Source of the DNA: Candidatus Rubneribacter avistercoris
GTDB lineage: Bacteria > Actinomycetota > Coriobacteriia > Coriobacteriales > Eggerthellaceae
NCBI GenBank assembly: GCA_019115845.1
Contig: DXCU01000061.1
Coordinates: 1-58,022, forward strand
Length of the DNA stretch: 58,022 bases
Direction of reading: 5' to 3'
Both the position numbers and the translations under genes were made by a program. Below are positions 49,739-58,022 of the stretch, one piece after another (the stretch's first letter is position 1; each line of letters starts with the position of its first letter). The notes below the pieces were generated by a model, which saw nothing but the letters and a program-made list of their open reading frames with translations, had not been told where the DNA came from and did no database searches.

Positions 49739-50620
49739 ATGGAAGAATTCACGCATATCGCAGGACATGTTCTGGAGCATTCTGTCGAGGACACGCTCTA
49801 CCTCGTTCCGTTCTTGTTCGTCACGTATCTGGCTATGGAGTGGCTTGAGCACAAGACGGGCAGCAAGGCCGAGGCCGCCGTCCAGCGCGCCGGAGCGGCG
49901 GGCCCTTTCGTGGGCGCGCTTCTGGGCGCGGTGCCGCAGTGCGGGTTCTCGGCTGCGGCGGCAACGCTGTGGGCGGGGCGCGTGGTCACGCTCGGCACGC
50001 TGTTCGCGGTGTTCCTTTCCACCTCCGACGAGATGCTGCCCATTTTCATAGCCGAGCAGGTGCCGGTCGACGTCATCGTGAAGATCGTCGGGACGAAGGT
50101 GGTCATCGGCATGGTGATGGGCTTCATCGTTGACGCGGGCATGCGCATCGCGCGTCGCATCGACGCGCCGCTGCACATCCACGAGCTGTGCGAGCAGGAT
50201 CATTGCCACTGCCATGGCGGCGAGGGCGGCATCCTGAGAAGCGCCCTCAAGCACACGCTGCAGGTGACGCTGTTCATCTTCGTTGTCACCGTGGCGCTGA
50301 ACGGCGTGCTGGAGGCGGTGGGGGAGGACGCGCTCGCCGATTTCCTGGGTGCGAACCCGGCCTTGTCGGTGTTCGGCGCGGCGCTGGTGGGCTTGGTGCC
50401 GAACTGCGCGGCCAGCGTGGTTATCGCGCAGCTGTACGTGGAGGGCGCGCTGGGGTCGGGCGCCATGCTGGCCGGCCTGTTGGTGAGCGCGGGCGTGGGC
50501 TTGCTCGTGCTGTTCCGCTCGAACCGTCGCTGGCGGCAGAACGCGGCCATCGTGGCGGGGCTGTACGCCACGGGAGTGCTGTGGGGGCTGGCGGCGAACG
50601 CCCTGGGCATCGTGTTCTAG
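49739..50620 (+). CDS. ArsP_2-type heavy-metal exporter/putative manganese transporter family
   Basis: The 293-residue protein has about eight to ten membrane helices arranged as two similar halves, each with a Pro-x-Cys motif (AVPQCGFSAAAATLWAG near residue 61 and GLVPNCAASVVIAQLY near 220). Between them is a His/Cys-rich loop HIHELCEQDHCHCHGG (about 143-158), a likely metal site. This is the pattern of the ArsP_2/'putative manganese transporter' family, whose substrate is not established. The ATG at 49739 directly follows a -10 box, so the mRNA is probably leaderless; the longer frame to 49688 is rejected. The acetyltransferase follows 24 bp later. Confidence 0.82.
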   Translation: MEEFTHIAGHVLEHSVEDTLYLVPFLFVTYLAMEWLEHKTGSKAEAAVQRAGAAGPFVGALLGAVPQCGFSAAAATLWAGRVVTLGTLFAVFLSTSDEMLPIFIAEQVPVDVIVKIVGTKVVIGMVMGFIVDAGMRIARRIDAPLHIHELCEQDHCHCHGGEGGILRSALKHTLQVTLFIFVVTVALNGVLEAVGEDALADFLGANPALSVFGAALVGLVPNCAASVVIAQLYVEGALGSGAMLAGLLVSAGVGLLVLFRSNRRWRQNAAIVAGLYATGVLWGLAANALGIVF

Positions 50621-50644
50621 GCCGCCGACTTTGGGAGGAGGCTC

Positions 50645-51271
50645 ATGTCCGAGAAAGACCGCATGCTGGCGGGCGAGCTGTACCTGTTTGAGGGCGATGC
50701 CGAGCTGATGGAGATGGGGATGCGGGCGCGTCGTCTGACGCGCCTGTACAACGCCACGCGCGAAGACGAGGACCAGCGCCGCCGCGAGCTTTTGGAGGAG
50801 CTGCTGGGCGCGGTGGGCGCAGGCTCGCGCATCGAGCCGCCGCTGCATTGCGACTACGGTTGCAACCTCCATGTGGGGGAGCGCTTTTTCGCGAACTTCG
50901 GGTTGATCGTTCTCGACGATTGCCTTATCTCCATTGGCGACGACGTGATGGTGGGGCCGCGCGTGAGCCTGTGCGCCGCGACGCACCCCCTTGACGCGGA
51001 CGTGCGTGCGAGCGGGCTGGAAAGCTGCAAGCCCATCGTCATCGGCGACAGGGTGTGGATCGGCGCGCACGCGGTGGTGAACCCGGGCGTGACCATCGGC
51101 AGCAACACGGTGATCGGCTCCGGTTCGGTGGTGACCAGGGACATTCCCGAAAACGTGGTGGCAGCTGGCAATCCCTGCCGCGTGCTGCGCCCCATCACCG
51201 CCGAGGATGCCTCCTACTGGGAAGCCAAGCGCGCCGCCTACCGGGCGGCCGTGGAGGCCGAAGGGCGCTGA
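50645..51271 (+). CDS. Maltose/galactoside O-acetyltransferase-like enzyme
   Basis: The 208-residue protein has an N-terminal MAC domain (EKDRMLAGELYLFEGDAELM... about 2-60) and a left-handed beta-helix of hexapeptide repeats (ISIGDDVMVGPRVSLCAATHPLDADVR with the catalytic His, then IGDRVWIGAHAVVNPGVTIGSNTVIGSGSVV). Such enzymes acetylate the 6-OH of sugars using acetyl-CoA. The ATG follows GGGAGG. It is probably co-transcribed with the permease; a functional link is not evident. Confidence 0.9.
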   Translation: MSEKDRMLAGELYLFEGDAELMEMGMRARRLTRLYNATREDEDQRRRELLEELLGAVGAGSRIEPPLHCDYGCNLHVGERFFANFGLIVLDDCLISIGDDVMVGPRVSLCAATHPLDADVRASGLESCKPIVIGDRVWIGAHAVVNPGVTIGSNTVIGSGSVVTRDIPENVVAAGNPCRVLRPITAEDASYWEAKRAAYRAAVEAEGR

Positions 51272-51335
51272 GGGCGGGGCGCTTCCGCCGGGGGCGCTTG
51301 GCGCGTTCGTTCGAGGGCGGCCGGCGCTTTGCCCC

Positions 51336-51572
51336 TCATCGCCAGGGGTCTTCTTGGAACGCGGGCTCGGGATCGGGCGGGCGGTCGGAGAACGGGTCGT
51401 AGCCGTCGTCGTCTTCGGCTTCGGGACGGACGAACGGGTCGGGTGCGCCCGCCCCGGCAGTTTGCGTGGTGTCGTCTTGCCGTTTCGCCCCGTTTCGCAT
51501 CCCGCGCGAGGGCAGAGGCGTCGTCACGGGGCGGATGCGGTAGCGTGGACGGCTACGCTTGGATTCCGTCAT
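51336..51572 (-). CDS. Small Pro/Asp-rich protein overlapping metA
   Basis: A 78-residue frame with a basic N-terminus ([14 protein letters not shown]) and an acidic, proline-rich C-terminus ([16 protein letters not shown]). It is likely disordered. The ATG at 51572 overlaps the end of metA by 20 bp, which would allow translational coupling. No family recognised, and no strong ribosome binding site; it could be spurious. Confidence 0.45.
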   Translation of the reverse strand: MTESKRSRPRYRIRPVTTPLPSRGMRNGAKRQDDTTQTAGAGAPDPFVRPEAEDDDGYDPFSDRPPDPEPAFQEDPWR

Positions 51573-52494
51573 CGTCCGATCCCACCTTGTCAAGGTCGTA
51601 AGGCGTGGTCTGGTACACATAGTAGTTCAGCCAGTTCGTGTACAAAAGCTGCGCGTGGGCGCGCCATGTGGAGCGCGGCTGCTGCGCGGGGTCGTCGTTG
51701 GGGAAGTAGTGGGCGGGCAGCGCCATGTCCATTCCCTTGGCGATGTCGCGCTCGTATTCAGCCTGCAGCGTGCCCGCGTCGTACTCGGGATGGCCGAACA
51801 CGAAGAAGTGGCGGCTGTCGGTGCTCTTGGCTATGTAGACGCCGGCCTCCTCCGACGTGGCGATCAGCTCCAAGCTGGGATGCGCCTCGATGTCGGCGGC
51901 GCGCACCTCGGTGAAACGGGAGTGCGGCGCGCGGAACGTGTCGTCGAAGCCGCGCACCAACGGCGAAGACGGCTTGACCACGGTGTGGTCGAATACGCCG
52001 AAGAGCTTTTCGGGCAGCTCGTACTTGGGGATGCCGTAGTGGTGGTAGATGCCCGCCTGCGCGCCCCAGCAGATGTGGAACGTGGAATGGACGTTGGCGG
52101 CCGACCAGTCCATGATGGCGGCCAGCTCGTCCCAGTAATCCACATCCTCGAAGTCCAGCAGCTCCACCGGTGCGCCCGTGATGATCATGCCGTCGAAGCG
52201 CTGGTCCTTGATTTGGTCGAACGTGGTGTAGAACGCCTCAAGGTGCTGTTCGGACACGTTCTTGGCAACGTGGCTCGCTGTTTGCACAAGCTCCACCTCC
52301 ACCTGCAGCGGCGTGTTCGAGAGCTTGCGCATGATCTGCGTCTCGGTGACTATCTTGGTGGGCATGAGGTTGACCAGGAGCACCTTCAAGGGGCGGATGT
52401 CTTGGTGCATGGCCCGGTGCTCGGTCATGACGAAGATGTTCTCGCCTTCCAGGATGTCGGTGGCGGGCAGGGAGTCGGGGATTCTGATGGGCAT
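51553..52494 (-). CDS. metA: MetA, homoserine O-acyltransferase, predicted acetyl-CoA-dependent
   Basis: The 313-residue MetA-family enzyme starts [23 protein letters not shown]. It has the catalytic Cys142 in [10 protein letters not shown], the FVFGHPEYD His motif, and TGAPVE where the residue setting acyl-CoA choice is Glu111. In characterised MetA proteins Gly111 favours succinyl-CoA and Glu111 favours acetyl-CoA, so this should make O-acetyl-homoserine. This matches the divergent metY, which uses O-acetylhomoserine. The ATG at 52494 follows AAGGAG; the longer frame has no homology. Confidence 0.93.
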   Translation of the reverse strand: MPIRIPDSLPATDILEGENIFVMTEHRAMHQDIRPLKVLLVNLMPTKIVTETQIMRKLSNTPLQVEVELVQTASHVAKNVSEQHLEAFYTTFDQIKDQRFDGMIITGAPVELLDFEDVDYWDELAAIMDWSAANVHSTFHICWGAQAGIYHHYGIPKYELPEKLFGVFDHTVVKPSSPLVRGFDDTFRAPHSRFTEVRAADIEAHPSLELIATSEEAGVYIAKSTDSRHFFVFGHPEYDAGTLQAEYERDIAKGMDMALPAHYFPNDDPAQQPRSTWRAHAQLLYTNWLNYYVYQTTPYDLDKVGSDDDGIQA

Positions 52495-52920
52495 GAAGGC
52501 TCCTTCTTCGTCCGGTGGCGTGCGGTTGGTGCGAGCGTCCATTGTACGACAGTCCCTGCGTCGTCAACGCGCAAAACAGATAGCTAGGCTATACGTAAAA
52601 GCGATGACAGGTTATCGCGTGCGCAGCAGGCGGAATCCGAGTTCGCCGTTTGTTGCGCCCGCGTCTGGCGGCGCCCGGGCGCGTTCGCTGGCAAGGGGCG
52701 GCACGCATGCGAACGCGCAGCAGGCGAGGGGTTGGCAACGCGCGCGTGAGGGTTGGCGCCGCGTGTCGATGTCGGTTCGTTCGCAGGTCATCCTTTCAGC
52801 AGATAATCCGGTTATCGTAAAAAGAGATTGCCCATTATCCGAAACCGGCCGCTACCGGGGTTCGGGCCGCGTCGCTATAATGAGCCGGTCGCATTGAACC
52901 CGTAACGCAAGGAGCGTTTC
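52495..52920. promoter_or_regulatory. metA-metY divergent regulatory region
   Basis: This 426-bp gap has no gene. A -10 TATAAT for metY lies at 52876-52881. The motif GGTTATCG occurs near 52612 and again near 52811 as part of the palindrome GATAATCCGGTTATC (52802-52816), suggesting a shared regulator. I did not find SAM riboswitch landmarks. Confidence 0.5.
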
Positions 52921-54201
52921 ATGAGCGAGTCACTGTCCACCGTCTGCGTGCAGGGCGGCTACCGCCCCGGCAACGGCGAGCCCCGCCAAGTGCCCATCTA
53001 CCAGTCCACCACCTGGAAGTTCGACACGAGCGAGCATATGGGCCGCCTGTTCGACCTCGAGGAGGCCGGCTACTTCTACACACGGCTGCAAAACCCCACG
53101 AACGACGCCGTGGCGGCCAAGATAGCCGAGCTGGAAGGCGGCGCGGCGGCCATGCTCACGTCGTCGGGGCAGGCGGCCAACTTCTTCGCCGTGTTCAACA
53201 TCGCCGGCGCGGGCGACCATGTGGTGGCCAGCTCGGCCATTTACGGCGGCACGTACAATCTGTTCGCCCACACCATGCGCCGCATGGGGGTGGAGTTCAC
53301 GTTCGTGGCGCCCGACTGCCCGGATGCGGAGCTTGAGGCGGCGTTCCGGCCCACCACGAAGGCCGTGTTCGGCGAGACCGTTGCCAACCCCGCGCTCGCC
53401 GTGCTCGACATAGAGCGCTTCGCCAAAGCCGCGCACGCGCACGGGGTGCCGCTCATCGTGGACAACACGTTTCCCACGCCGGTGAACTGCCGACCCATCG
53501 AATGGGGCGCCGACATCGTGACGCACTCCACCACCAAGTACATGGACGGCCACGGTGCCAGCGTGGGCGGTGCCGTTGTTGATGCGGGACGTTTCGACTG
53601 GAACGCGCATGCGGACAAGTTCCCCGGCCTCACGCAGCCTGACGAGAGCTACCACGGCGTGGTGTACACGGAGCGCTTCGGCCTGGCCGGCGCCTTCATC
53701 ACGAAGGCGACGACCCAGCTCATGCGCGATCTTGGCTCAATTCAGGCACCGCAGAACGCCTACCTGGTGAACCTGGGGCTGGAAAGCCTGCATGTGCGCA
53801 TGGCCCAGCACAACAAAAACGGCCTGGCGCTGGCCGAGCACCTGGCGGCCCATCCGAAGGTGGCGTGGGTGCGCTACCCGGGCCTGCCCGGCGACGCGCA
53901 GCACGAGCTGGCCAAGAAGTACCTGCCAAACGGCGCGAGCGGCGTGGTGAGCTTCGGCGTGGCAGGCGGACGTGCGGCGGCCGAGACGTTCATGGCCAAC
54001 CTCAAGCTGGCGCAGATCGCCACGCATGTGGCTGACGCGCGCACCTGCGTGCTGCACCCGGCCGCCTCCACGCATCGCCAGATGAACGATGAGGAGCTGG
54101 CCGCCGCCGGCATCGCGCCCGACCTTGTGCGCCTCTCGTGCGGCATCGAGGCCACGGAGGATCTGCTGGCCGACGTGGACCAGGCGCTTGCCGCAGTGTA
54201 G
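52921..54201 (+). CDS. metY: O-acetylhomoserine sulfhydrylase MetY
   Basis: This 426-residue Cys/Met-metabolism PLP enzyme has the N-terminal STVCVQGGYRPGNGEPRQVPIYQSTTWKF, the substrate/phosphate loop EGGAAAMLTSSGQAAN, the PLP Lys in THSTTKYMDGHGAS, and the C-terminal CGIEATEDLLADVDQAL. It condenses O-acetylhomoserine with sulfide to homocysteine. It is divergent from metA, which is predicted to supply its substrate. The ATG follows AAGGAG. Confidence 0.95.
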   Translation: MSESLSTVCVQGGYRPGNGEPRQVPIYQSTTWKFDTSEHMGRLFDLEEAGYFYTRLQNPTNDAVAAKIAELEGGAAAMLTSSGQAANFFAVFNIAGAGDHVVASSAIYGGTYNLFAHTMRRMGVEFTFVAPDCPDAELEAAFRPTTKAVFGETVANPALAVLDIERFAKAAHAHGVPLIVDNTFPTPVNCRPIEWGADIVTHSTTKYMDGHGASVGGAVVDAGRFDWNAHADKFPGLTQPDESYHGVVYTERFGLAGAFITKATTQLMRDLGSIQAPQNAYLVNLGLESLHVRMAQHNKNGLALAEHLAAHPKVAWVRYPGLPGDAQHELAKKYLPNGASGVVSFGVAGGRAAAETFMANLKLAQIATHVADARTCVLHPAASTHRQMNDEELAAAGIAPDLVRLSCGIEATEDLLADVDQALAAV

Positions 54202-54258
54202 CGGCCTTGCGTTTCATGTGCGTGCTCCGTCCGTGCGGCGTGCCTCGCCGCACGGACC

Positions 54259-54579
54259 TCAATTCCCAAAATGTATGCGCTCGAAGTTGGCTTTGCTGTG
54301 AAGGAGCCGCTCGACGCGCACAATGCGGGCAGCTTCGTCAACCTGGTAGAACGCCGCATACTTCCCAATGGTGTATTTGCGTCTTTTCGCGCTTGTGAAA
54401 CCAGAGGTCTTCTCCGGATAACGCTCGGGAAGCAATTCAAGCGCGCAAGCCACTTCGTCCACAATGGCGTCGAAGTGCTCGAAAACCGCATCTAAAGACA
54501 GGGTGAACTGCATTTCGTAAGCTGCTAGCGAGGACAAGTCCTCTTCAAAGCTATCGGCAAATACGACGTCATGCTTCAT
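54259..54579 (-). CDS. ParE/RelE-superfamily toxin, solitary
   Basis: The 106-residue protein begins MKHDVVFADSFEEDLSSLAAYEMQF and has helix-helix-strand order ending FYQVDEAARIVRVERLLHSKANFERIHF, the fold of ParE/RelE toxins. The start ATG (54579) overlaps, as ATGA, a short upstream frame that ends DKMAHYEA and could be the tail of an antitoxin, but no complete antitoxin fits in the 95 bp before the next gene. It may be a decaying module. The longer frame to 54633 is rejected because the domain starts at 54579. Confidence 0.65.
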   Translation of the reverse strand: MKHDVVFADSFEEDLSSLAAYEMQFTLSLDAVFEHFDAIVDEVACALELLPERYPEKTSGFTSAKRRKYTIGKYAAFYQVDEAARIVRVERLLHSKANFERIHFGN

Positions 54580-54674
54580 AATGGGCCATCTTGTCTGCAA
54601 AGCGTCTGCGCATTTCCGCGGGAACGGCGGCAATTTGAGGCGCTCGCTGGCGGCGTGGCGTCCGGCTGGTTTGG

Positions 54675-55400
54675 TCAGGGGACGATGACCAGATCAGGGT
54701 GCGCGCGGTCGACGATGGCGCGCGTTTCGACGGAGGCGCCGAGGAAGCGCTCGACAAGCTGGGCAAGCTCGCGAAGCGCCGCGTCCAGATCGCCGAGGCG
54801 CGTTGGATCGACGCATTCGATCACCAGAAACGCGCTCTTTGAATCGTCGGACAGGGCGGTGCGACGGCCATCGCGCCAGTTCCAGCAACGGCACACGGCT
54901 CCCGCATCGTCGCGATAGCACAGCTCGCCGGCCAGCGTGGGATCGTTCTCGTCCTCGCCGAGCGCGCAGAAGGCGTCGCCGCCCTCGGTGATGCCCAAGC
55001 GCAGGTCGCCTTCGAACGAGTCGATGTCCTCGCCGCCCACGGGCAGCGCGTATTTGAGCGAGACGGCGTTGTAGATGTCCACCGACGGCGTGATGGACCC
55101 CACGGGATTTCCTTTGAGCACGCGCTTGAGCAGGTTCTCGATCGAGCAGCGCGCGCCCTTTTTCGTCTTGAACCTCTGGTAGGCCTCGCGCCACACGCGC
55201 ACGGCCTCGTTTTGCGAGATGGTGTTGCTTGTGAGATGGCGATCGGCCTGCGTGTTGGCCTCGGCGAGCAGCTTTGCGATGGCCGCGCTGTCCTCGAAAG
55301 GCACTTCCCCGGTGGGCTTCATGCCGGTTGCGACAACCACCCCGATCGCCGCCTCGGGGAACAGCTCCCAAAACGATTCCTCCGCGATGAACTTTTGCAT
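54675..55400 (-). CDS. Free-standing B3/B4 domain protein
   Basis: The 241-residue protein matches the B3/B4 editing domain of phenylalanyl-tRNA synthetase beta: MQKFIAEESFWELFPEAAIGVVVATG at the start and GSITPSVDIYNAVSLKYALPVGGEDIDSF in the centre. Free-standing copies are thought to act in trans on mischarged tRNA or related aminoacyl esters, though roles are poorly known. The ATG at 55400 follows AGGAGGAG; the frame extends to 55679 without homology. It lies upstream of, and on the same strand as, the solitary toxin. Confidence 0.85.
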   Translation of the reverse strand: MQKFIAEESFWELFPEAAIGVVVATGMKPTGEVPFEDSAAIAKLLAEANTQADRHLTSNTISQNEAVRVWREAYQRFKTKKGARCSIENLLKRVLKGNPVGSITPSVDIYNAVSLKYALPVGGEDIDSFEGDLRLGITEGGDAFCALGEDENDPTLAGELCYRDDAGAVCRCWNWRDGRRTALSDDSKSAFLVIECVDPTRLGDLDAALRELAQLVERFLGASVETRAIVDRAHPDLVIVP

Positions 55401-55891
55401 GGCTCCTCCTGTTGTCTGTTCGCTGCGTCCTGGATGTCCCAATCGAACCATTCGGAATGCGGTGCAATTGCAAGCTGGGCGGGTATGTCGGCATGCGCCT
55501 CCTCTTCTGGTGCGTGCCCAGTGTAGCCGACTTTCCCCAGGATGGGCAACGCGATCTGCCCCTAGGGGGTTTGCGTGCCGGCCGGGCAGGCGCGCCGCAT
55601 GCGGTCCGGGGCGGATGCGAGCGGTCGAAGAAGGGAAGGGGCCTGCGCCGGGGTTTTCGACTGGTTTTCGATGGGGCAAGGGGGATCCGGAGAATTTCCC
55701 GAATATGGTATTTTTACTGTACCAGATAAAGCTGAACGTTCATACTGTTGGAGGCTGCTTGCCTTTAACGGAAGTCGAGCTGTTTGAAGGAGGCCCCGCG
55801 CCGTGCGAGGGGAAGCCCTCCGAAACTGCGAGGAGATTCTCGGAAGCTGTTCGGCGGAGAATGCGACCGGGAAAGAAGGTGCGAACCGAAC
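55401..55891 (+). promoter_or_regulatory. Structured leader upstream of the cell-wall hydrolase
   Basis: No gene is seen in these 491 bp. On the plus strand a palindrome TGAACGTTCA lies near 55733-55742, and a long imperfect hairpin, CTGTTTGAAGGAGGCCCC with GGGGAAGCCCTCCGAAAC, spans about 55778-55836, followed by a small GAGATTCTC hairpin. The leader looks structured but matches no riboswitch class I can name. Confidence 0.4.
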
Positions 55892-57847
55892 ATGGACAAA
55901 GGAAAAGTGATCTCATCTGCGATAGCCGTGATGCTGGCGGCGTCCGTGCCCACTGTTGGGGCCGTTGCCCAACCGGGTTCTTCGGATGCGGCTGGATCTC
56001 GGACAGCGAAAGAGGGCTGGGACGAATCGCCGGAACGGCAGAGCGCCGGCGAGGTTGATGGCAAGAAGGACGAAGCGGGAACCGGCCTTGGCACGGTCTC
56101 CGCCGGGTCGCGGGTTCCGATTGCGTCCGAGGGCGGCGCGTCCGCCGAAGCTGAGGCCGGCCTGCCCGGAAGCGGCGCGTCGGACGTTGGCGTTGGATCT
56201 GCGGGTGCCGGGGACGGTTCCGCTTCCGACGACGCGGATGCGCCTGCGGACGGGGAGGGCGCCGATGCGGGCACCGGGGCCGACGATGGCGCCGATGCGG
56301 AGGAGCCCGTCCAGGGCGATGACGGCGCGGCCGACGAGGATGCCGACGGCGACGCGGGAAGCGCGGCCGATGACGACGCCGATGCGGACGATCCCGCGCA
56401 GGGCGCCGGCGACGACGCAGGGGCCGGCGACGACGCGGGGGCCGATGACGACGCCGATGCGAACGATCCGGCTCAGGGCGTCGGCGACGACGCGGAGACG
56501 GAAGACGGCGCTGGCCCCGATGAGCCTGCGCAGGACGGTTCGGACGCAGACGAGGGAGACGTCCCTGGTCCTGCGCCCGAGAACCAGGATCCGAGCGTTC
56601 CTTCGCTGCGGGTTGAGGGCGCGGCCGCCGATTCCGCGCACGCTTCTGGTTCTCCGCTCAGCTCTTGGCGCGCCGACACCACCGCCATCCCCGTGGTGCA
56701 CCGCTACACCGAGGACATGGACACGGAGAAGTTCATCGCCCTCATCGGCGAGCAGGCGCGCGCCATCGCCCAGGAGCACCAGCTGTACGCCTCGGTCATG
56801 ATAGCCCAGGCCATCCTTGAAAGCGGCTCGGGGACCAGCCAGCTTGCGGCGGCTCCCCACAACAACCTCTTCGGCATCAAGGGCGCCTGGACCGACGGAC
56901 AGGGCCGACAGCGCAGCGTGTCTTTGCTCACGTCCGAGGACAACGGGGCGGGGACGCTCTACCAAGTGCTTGGCAGCTTCCGCTCCTACGACACGGTGTC
57001 GGACTCGTTGCGCGATTACGCCTGCCTGCTGCGAGACGACATGGGCAGCTACTACCAGGGCGCTTGGCGCGAGAACGCCAGCACCTATCGCGAGGCCGCC
57101 CAGTACCTGCAGGGGCGCTACGCCACCGACACGCAGTACGCCGGGAAGATCATCGGCCTGATAGAGACGTATGAGCTGGACCGATTCGACGAGGTGCTCG
57201 ACTACAAAACGGTGGACAACAACCGCACCATCGCCGCGCTGCTGGCCGAGGCCACGTCGCACATCGGGACGCCTTACGTGTGGGGCGGCGCCTCGTCCGA
57301 CGGCCTTGATTGCTCGGGTTTGATCTATCATTCGTTCAGGGAGGCGTTCGGCATCACGCTTGGCCGCACGACCTACGACATGCAGCACGAGGGCGAACCG
57401 GTCAGGTTCGATGACCTGCTGCCCGGCGACCTGCTGTTCTTCGATCGCGCCGGAGACGTGTACCACGTGGCCCTGTATTTGGGGGACGGGTTCTACCTGC
57501 ACGCACCGCAGGCCGGCGAGGACGTCAAGGTGGCTAGCGTGGACGAGCTGGCGCCAAGCTTCGCGCGCCGCATCCTGGAGGTGCGTTCGCTGAGCGAGGG
57601 CGAGCTGGCGCTGCGCGCGGCGTGGGCGTCCGGGAGCATGGACGCGGACGATCTGCGCCGCGCCCTTGACGAGGGCTCCCTTGCGGTGGACGGGTTCTTT
57701 GTGCGGGACGCCGTTGCGAAGGGGCGCGTCGCGACGCCGGACGCGGGGCCGCAGAACGGGGTAGGGCAGGATGCGTACGGGGAGGCCCTGATAGCGGAGG
57801 TCGAGGCCATCGTGCAGAGCGAGGGGGCGCTTGCAGGCCGTTTGTGA
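55892..57847 (+). CDS. Secreted glucosaminidase - NlpC/P60 peptidoglycan hydrolase
   Basis: The 651-residue protein has a signal peptide (DKGKVISSAIAVMLAASVPTVGAVAQ), then about 220 residues of acidic Asp/Ala/Gly-rich sequence with internal repeats, a glucosaminidase/mannosyl-glycoprotein domain (about 285-430; MIAQAILESGSGTSQLAAAPHNNLFGIKG with the catalytic Glu), and an NlpC/P60 domain (about 450-570) with catalytic Cys in SDGLDCSGLIYHSF and His in DVYHVALYLG. It can cut both glycan strands and stem peptides, likely for cell separation or turnover. The ATG at 55892 is used because the signal peptide begins there. A strong terminator follows. Confidence 0.9.
   Translation: MDKGKVISSAIAVMLAASVPTVGAVAQPGSSDAAGSRTAKEGWDESPERQSAGEVDGKKDEAGTGLGTVSAGSRVPIASEGGASAEAEAGLPGSGASDVGVGSAGAGDGSASDDADAPADGEGADAGTGADDGADAEEPVQGDDGAADEDADGDAGSAADDDADADDPAQGAGDDAGAGDDAGADDDADANDPAQGVGDDAETEDGAGPDEPAQDGSDADEGDVPGPAPENQDPSVPSLRVEGAAADSAHASGSPLSSWRADTTAIPVVHRYTEDMDTEKFIALIGEQARAIAQEHQLYASVMIAQAILESGSGTSQLAAAPHNNLFGIKGAWTDGQGRQRSVSLLTSEDNGAGTLYQVLGSFRSYDTVSDSLRDYACLLRDDMGSYYQGAWRENASTYREAAQYLQGRYATDTQYAGKIIGLIETYELDRFDEVLDYKTVDNNRTIAALLAEATSHIGTPYVWGGASSDGLDCSGLIYHSFREAFGITLGRTTYDMQHEGEPVRFDDLLPGDLLFFDRAGDVYHVALYLGDGFYLHAPQAGEDVKVASVDELAPSFARRILEVRSLSEGELALRAAWASGSMDADDLRRALDEGSLAVDGFFVRDAVAKGRVATPDAGPQNGVGQDAYGEALIAEVEAIVQSEGALAGRL
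56369..56518 (+). repeat. 75-bp in-frame direct repeat in the acidic linker
   Basis: GATGACGACGCCGATGCG begins at 56369 and again at 56444; the two 75-bp units encode variants of a 25-residue DDDADA...DPAQG block. A further degenerate copy follows. The region can expand or contract without breaking the frame. Confidence 0.7.
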
Positions 57848-57920
57848 GGCCGGTGCCGGGCGCGGCGTTCGGGATACGAATACGAAAAGAAAGGGGCTGT
57901 AACAAAAGCCTCCGGCAAAT

Positions 57921-57957
57921 AAAGGGCTGCAACTCACAATGGGTTGCAGCCCTTTTT
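57921..57957 (+). terminator. Terminator of the peptidoglycan hydrolase gene
   Basis: A perfect 13-bp stem, AAAGGGCTGCAAC (57921-57933) with GTTGCAGCCCTTT (57943-57955), and a T5 run. Confidence 0.9.
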
Positions 57958-58022
57958 GGTTTGGGATGCGGAAAGCCCGCATTCCTTTAGGCGAATGCGA
58001 CATCCATTGACGCTTGCTTGGC

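Noticed and set aside
52495..52920. Possible SAM riboswitch between metA and metY
   Set aside because: No recognisable SAM-I or SAM-II core elements; only promoters and a short palindrome.
55700..55891. Possible c-di-AMP (ydaO) riboswitch before the NlpC/P60 gene
   Set aside because: Such riboswitches do precede wall hydrolases in actinobacteria, but I could not find the conserved ydaO core here; only generic hairpins are visible.

Overview
The window is a GC-rich stretch of a bacterial chromosome. It most likely comes from an anaerobic gut actinobacterium of the class Coriobacteriia, probably family Eggerthellaceae (Eggerthella/Gordonibacter-like). This is inferred from Tat-exported FAD/FMN 'fumarate-reductase-like' flavoproteins next to one-component and two-component regulators, a B-type MenG, HypA/HypB, a TsaB-RimI-TsaD fusion, an actinobacterial-style NusG/LoaP-led polysaccharide cluster, and frequent GTG/TTG starts. 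No rRNA or tRNA gene was recognised. All assignments come from reading motifs; no database search was run.

Layout. (1) 1-11000, housekeeping: a small unknown gene; a VapBC-like toxin-antitoxin pair on the minus strand; a C1-folate operon (FchA-type cyclohydrolase, a FolD lacking its catalytic Lys, a ferredoxin-nitroreductase); a membrane protein; a small helical protein; a candidate parS site; tsaE and a giant tsaB-rimI-tsaD fusion for tRNA t6A; then, on the minus strand, an NhaC-family transporter whose leader is a lysine riboswitch. (2) 11100-26240, surface polysaccharide: a promoter, two tandem NusG/LoaP-type antiterminators, a polyprenyl-phosphate sugar transferase and a decayed second copy, two GT4 glycosyltransferases, a Wzy-like polymerase, a sialyltransferase-like protein, a Wzx flippase, and a complete pseudaminic-acid pathway (pseB, C, F, I, H, a formyltransferase, pseG). 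Three G9 tracts sit in this block, two of them inside reading frames, which suggests phase variation. (3) 26240-28740, accessory debris: a YefM-YoeB pair, a small unknown gene, a frameshifted DUF4143 ATPase remnant, a 195-bp MITE-like element, a 19-20 bp minisatellite, then a yjdF-type riboswitch and yjdF.

(4) 29200-39200: menG, a HelD-like helicase, a truncated ATPase, an amidohydrolase, a small membrane protein, tatA with a very long Lys/Ala/Pro tail, tatC, hypA, hypB and nadE. (5) 39400-46640: two Tat-dependent flavoproteins flanking a NarL-type two-component system and a LysR regulator, a typical respiratory-reductase neighbourhood. The Tat translocase genes of block 4 would export these enzymes. 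(6) 46700-58022: CIRCE-controlled groES-groEL, a DUF2510 membrane protein, an ArsP_2-type permease that looks leaderless, a sugar acetyltransferase, divergent metA/metY (MetA carries the Glu111 expected for acetyl-CoA use, matching the O-acetylhomoserine enzyme MetY), a solitary ParE/RelE toxin, a free-standing B3/B4 domain protein and a secreted glucosaminidase-NlpC/P60 peptidoglycan hydrolase.

The genes most likely to act together are the EPS/pseudaminate block (regulation by processive antitermination plus slipped-strand switching), the folate trio, the t6A pair, tatA-tatC with the flavoproteins, and metA-metY.
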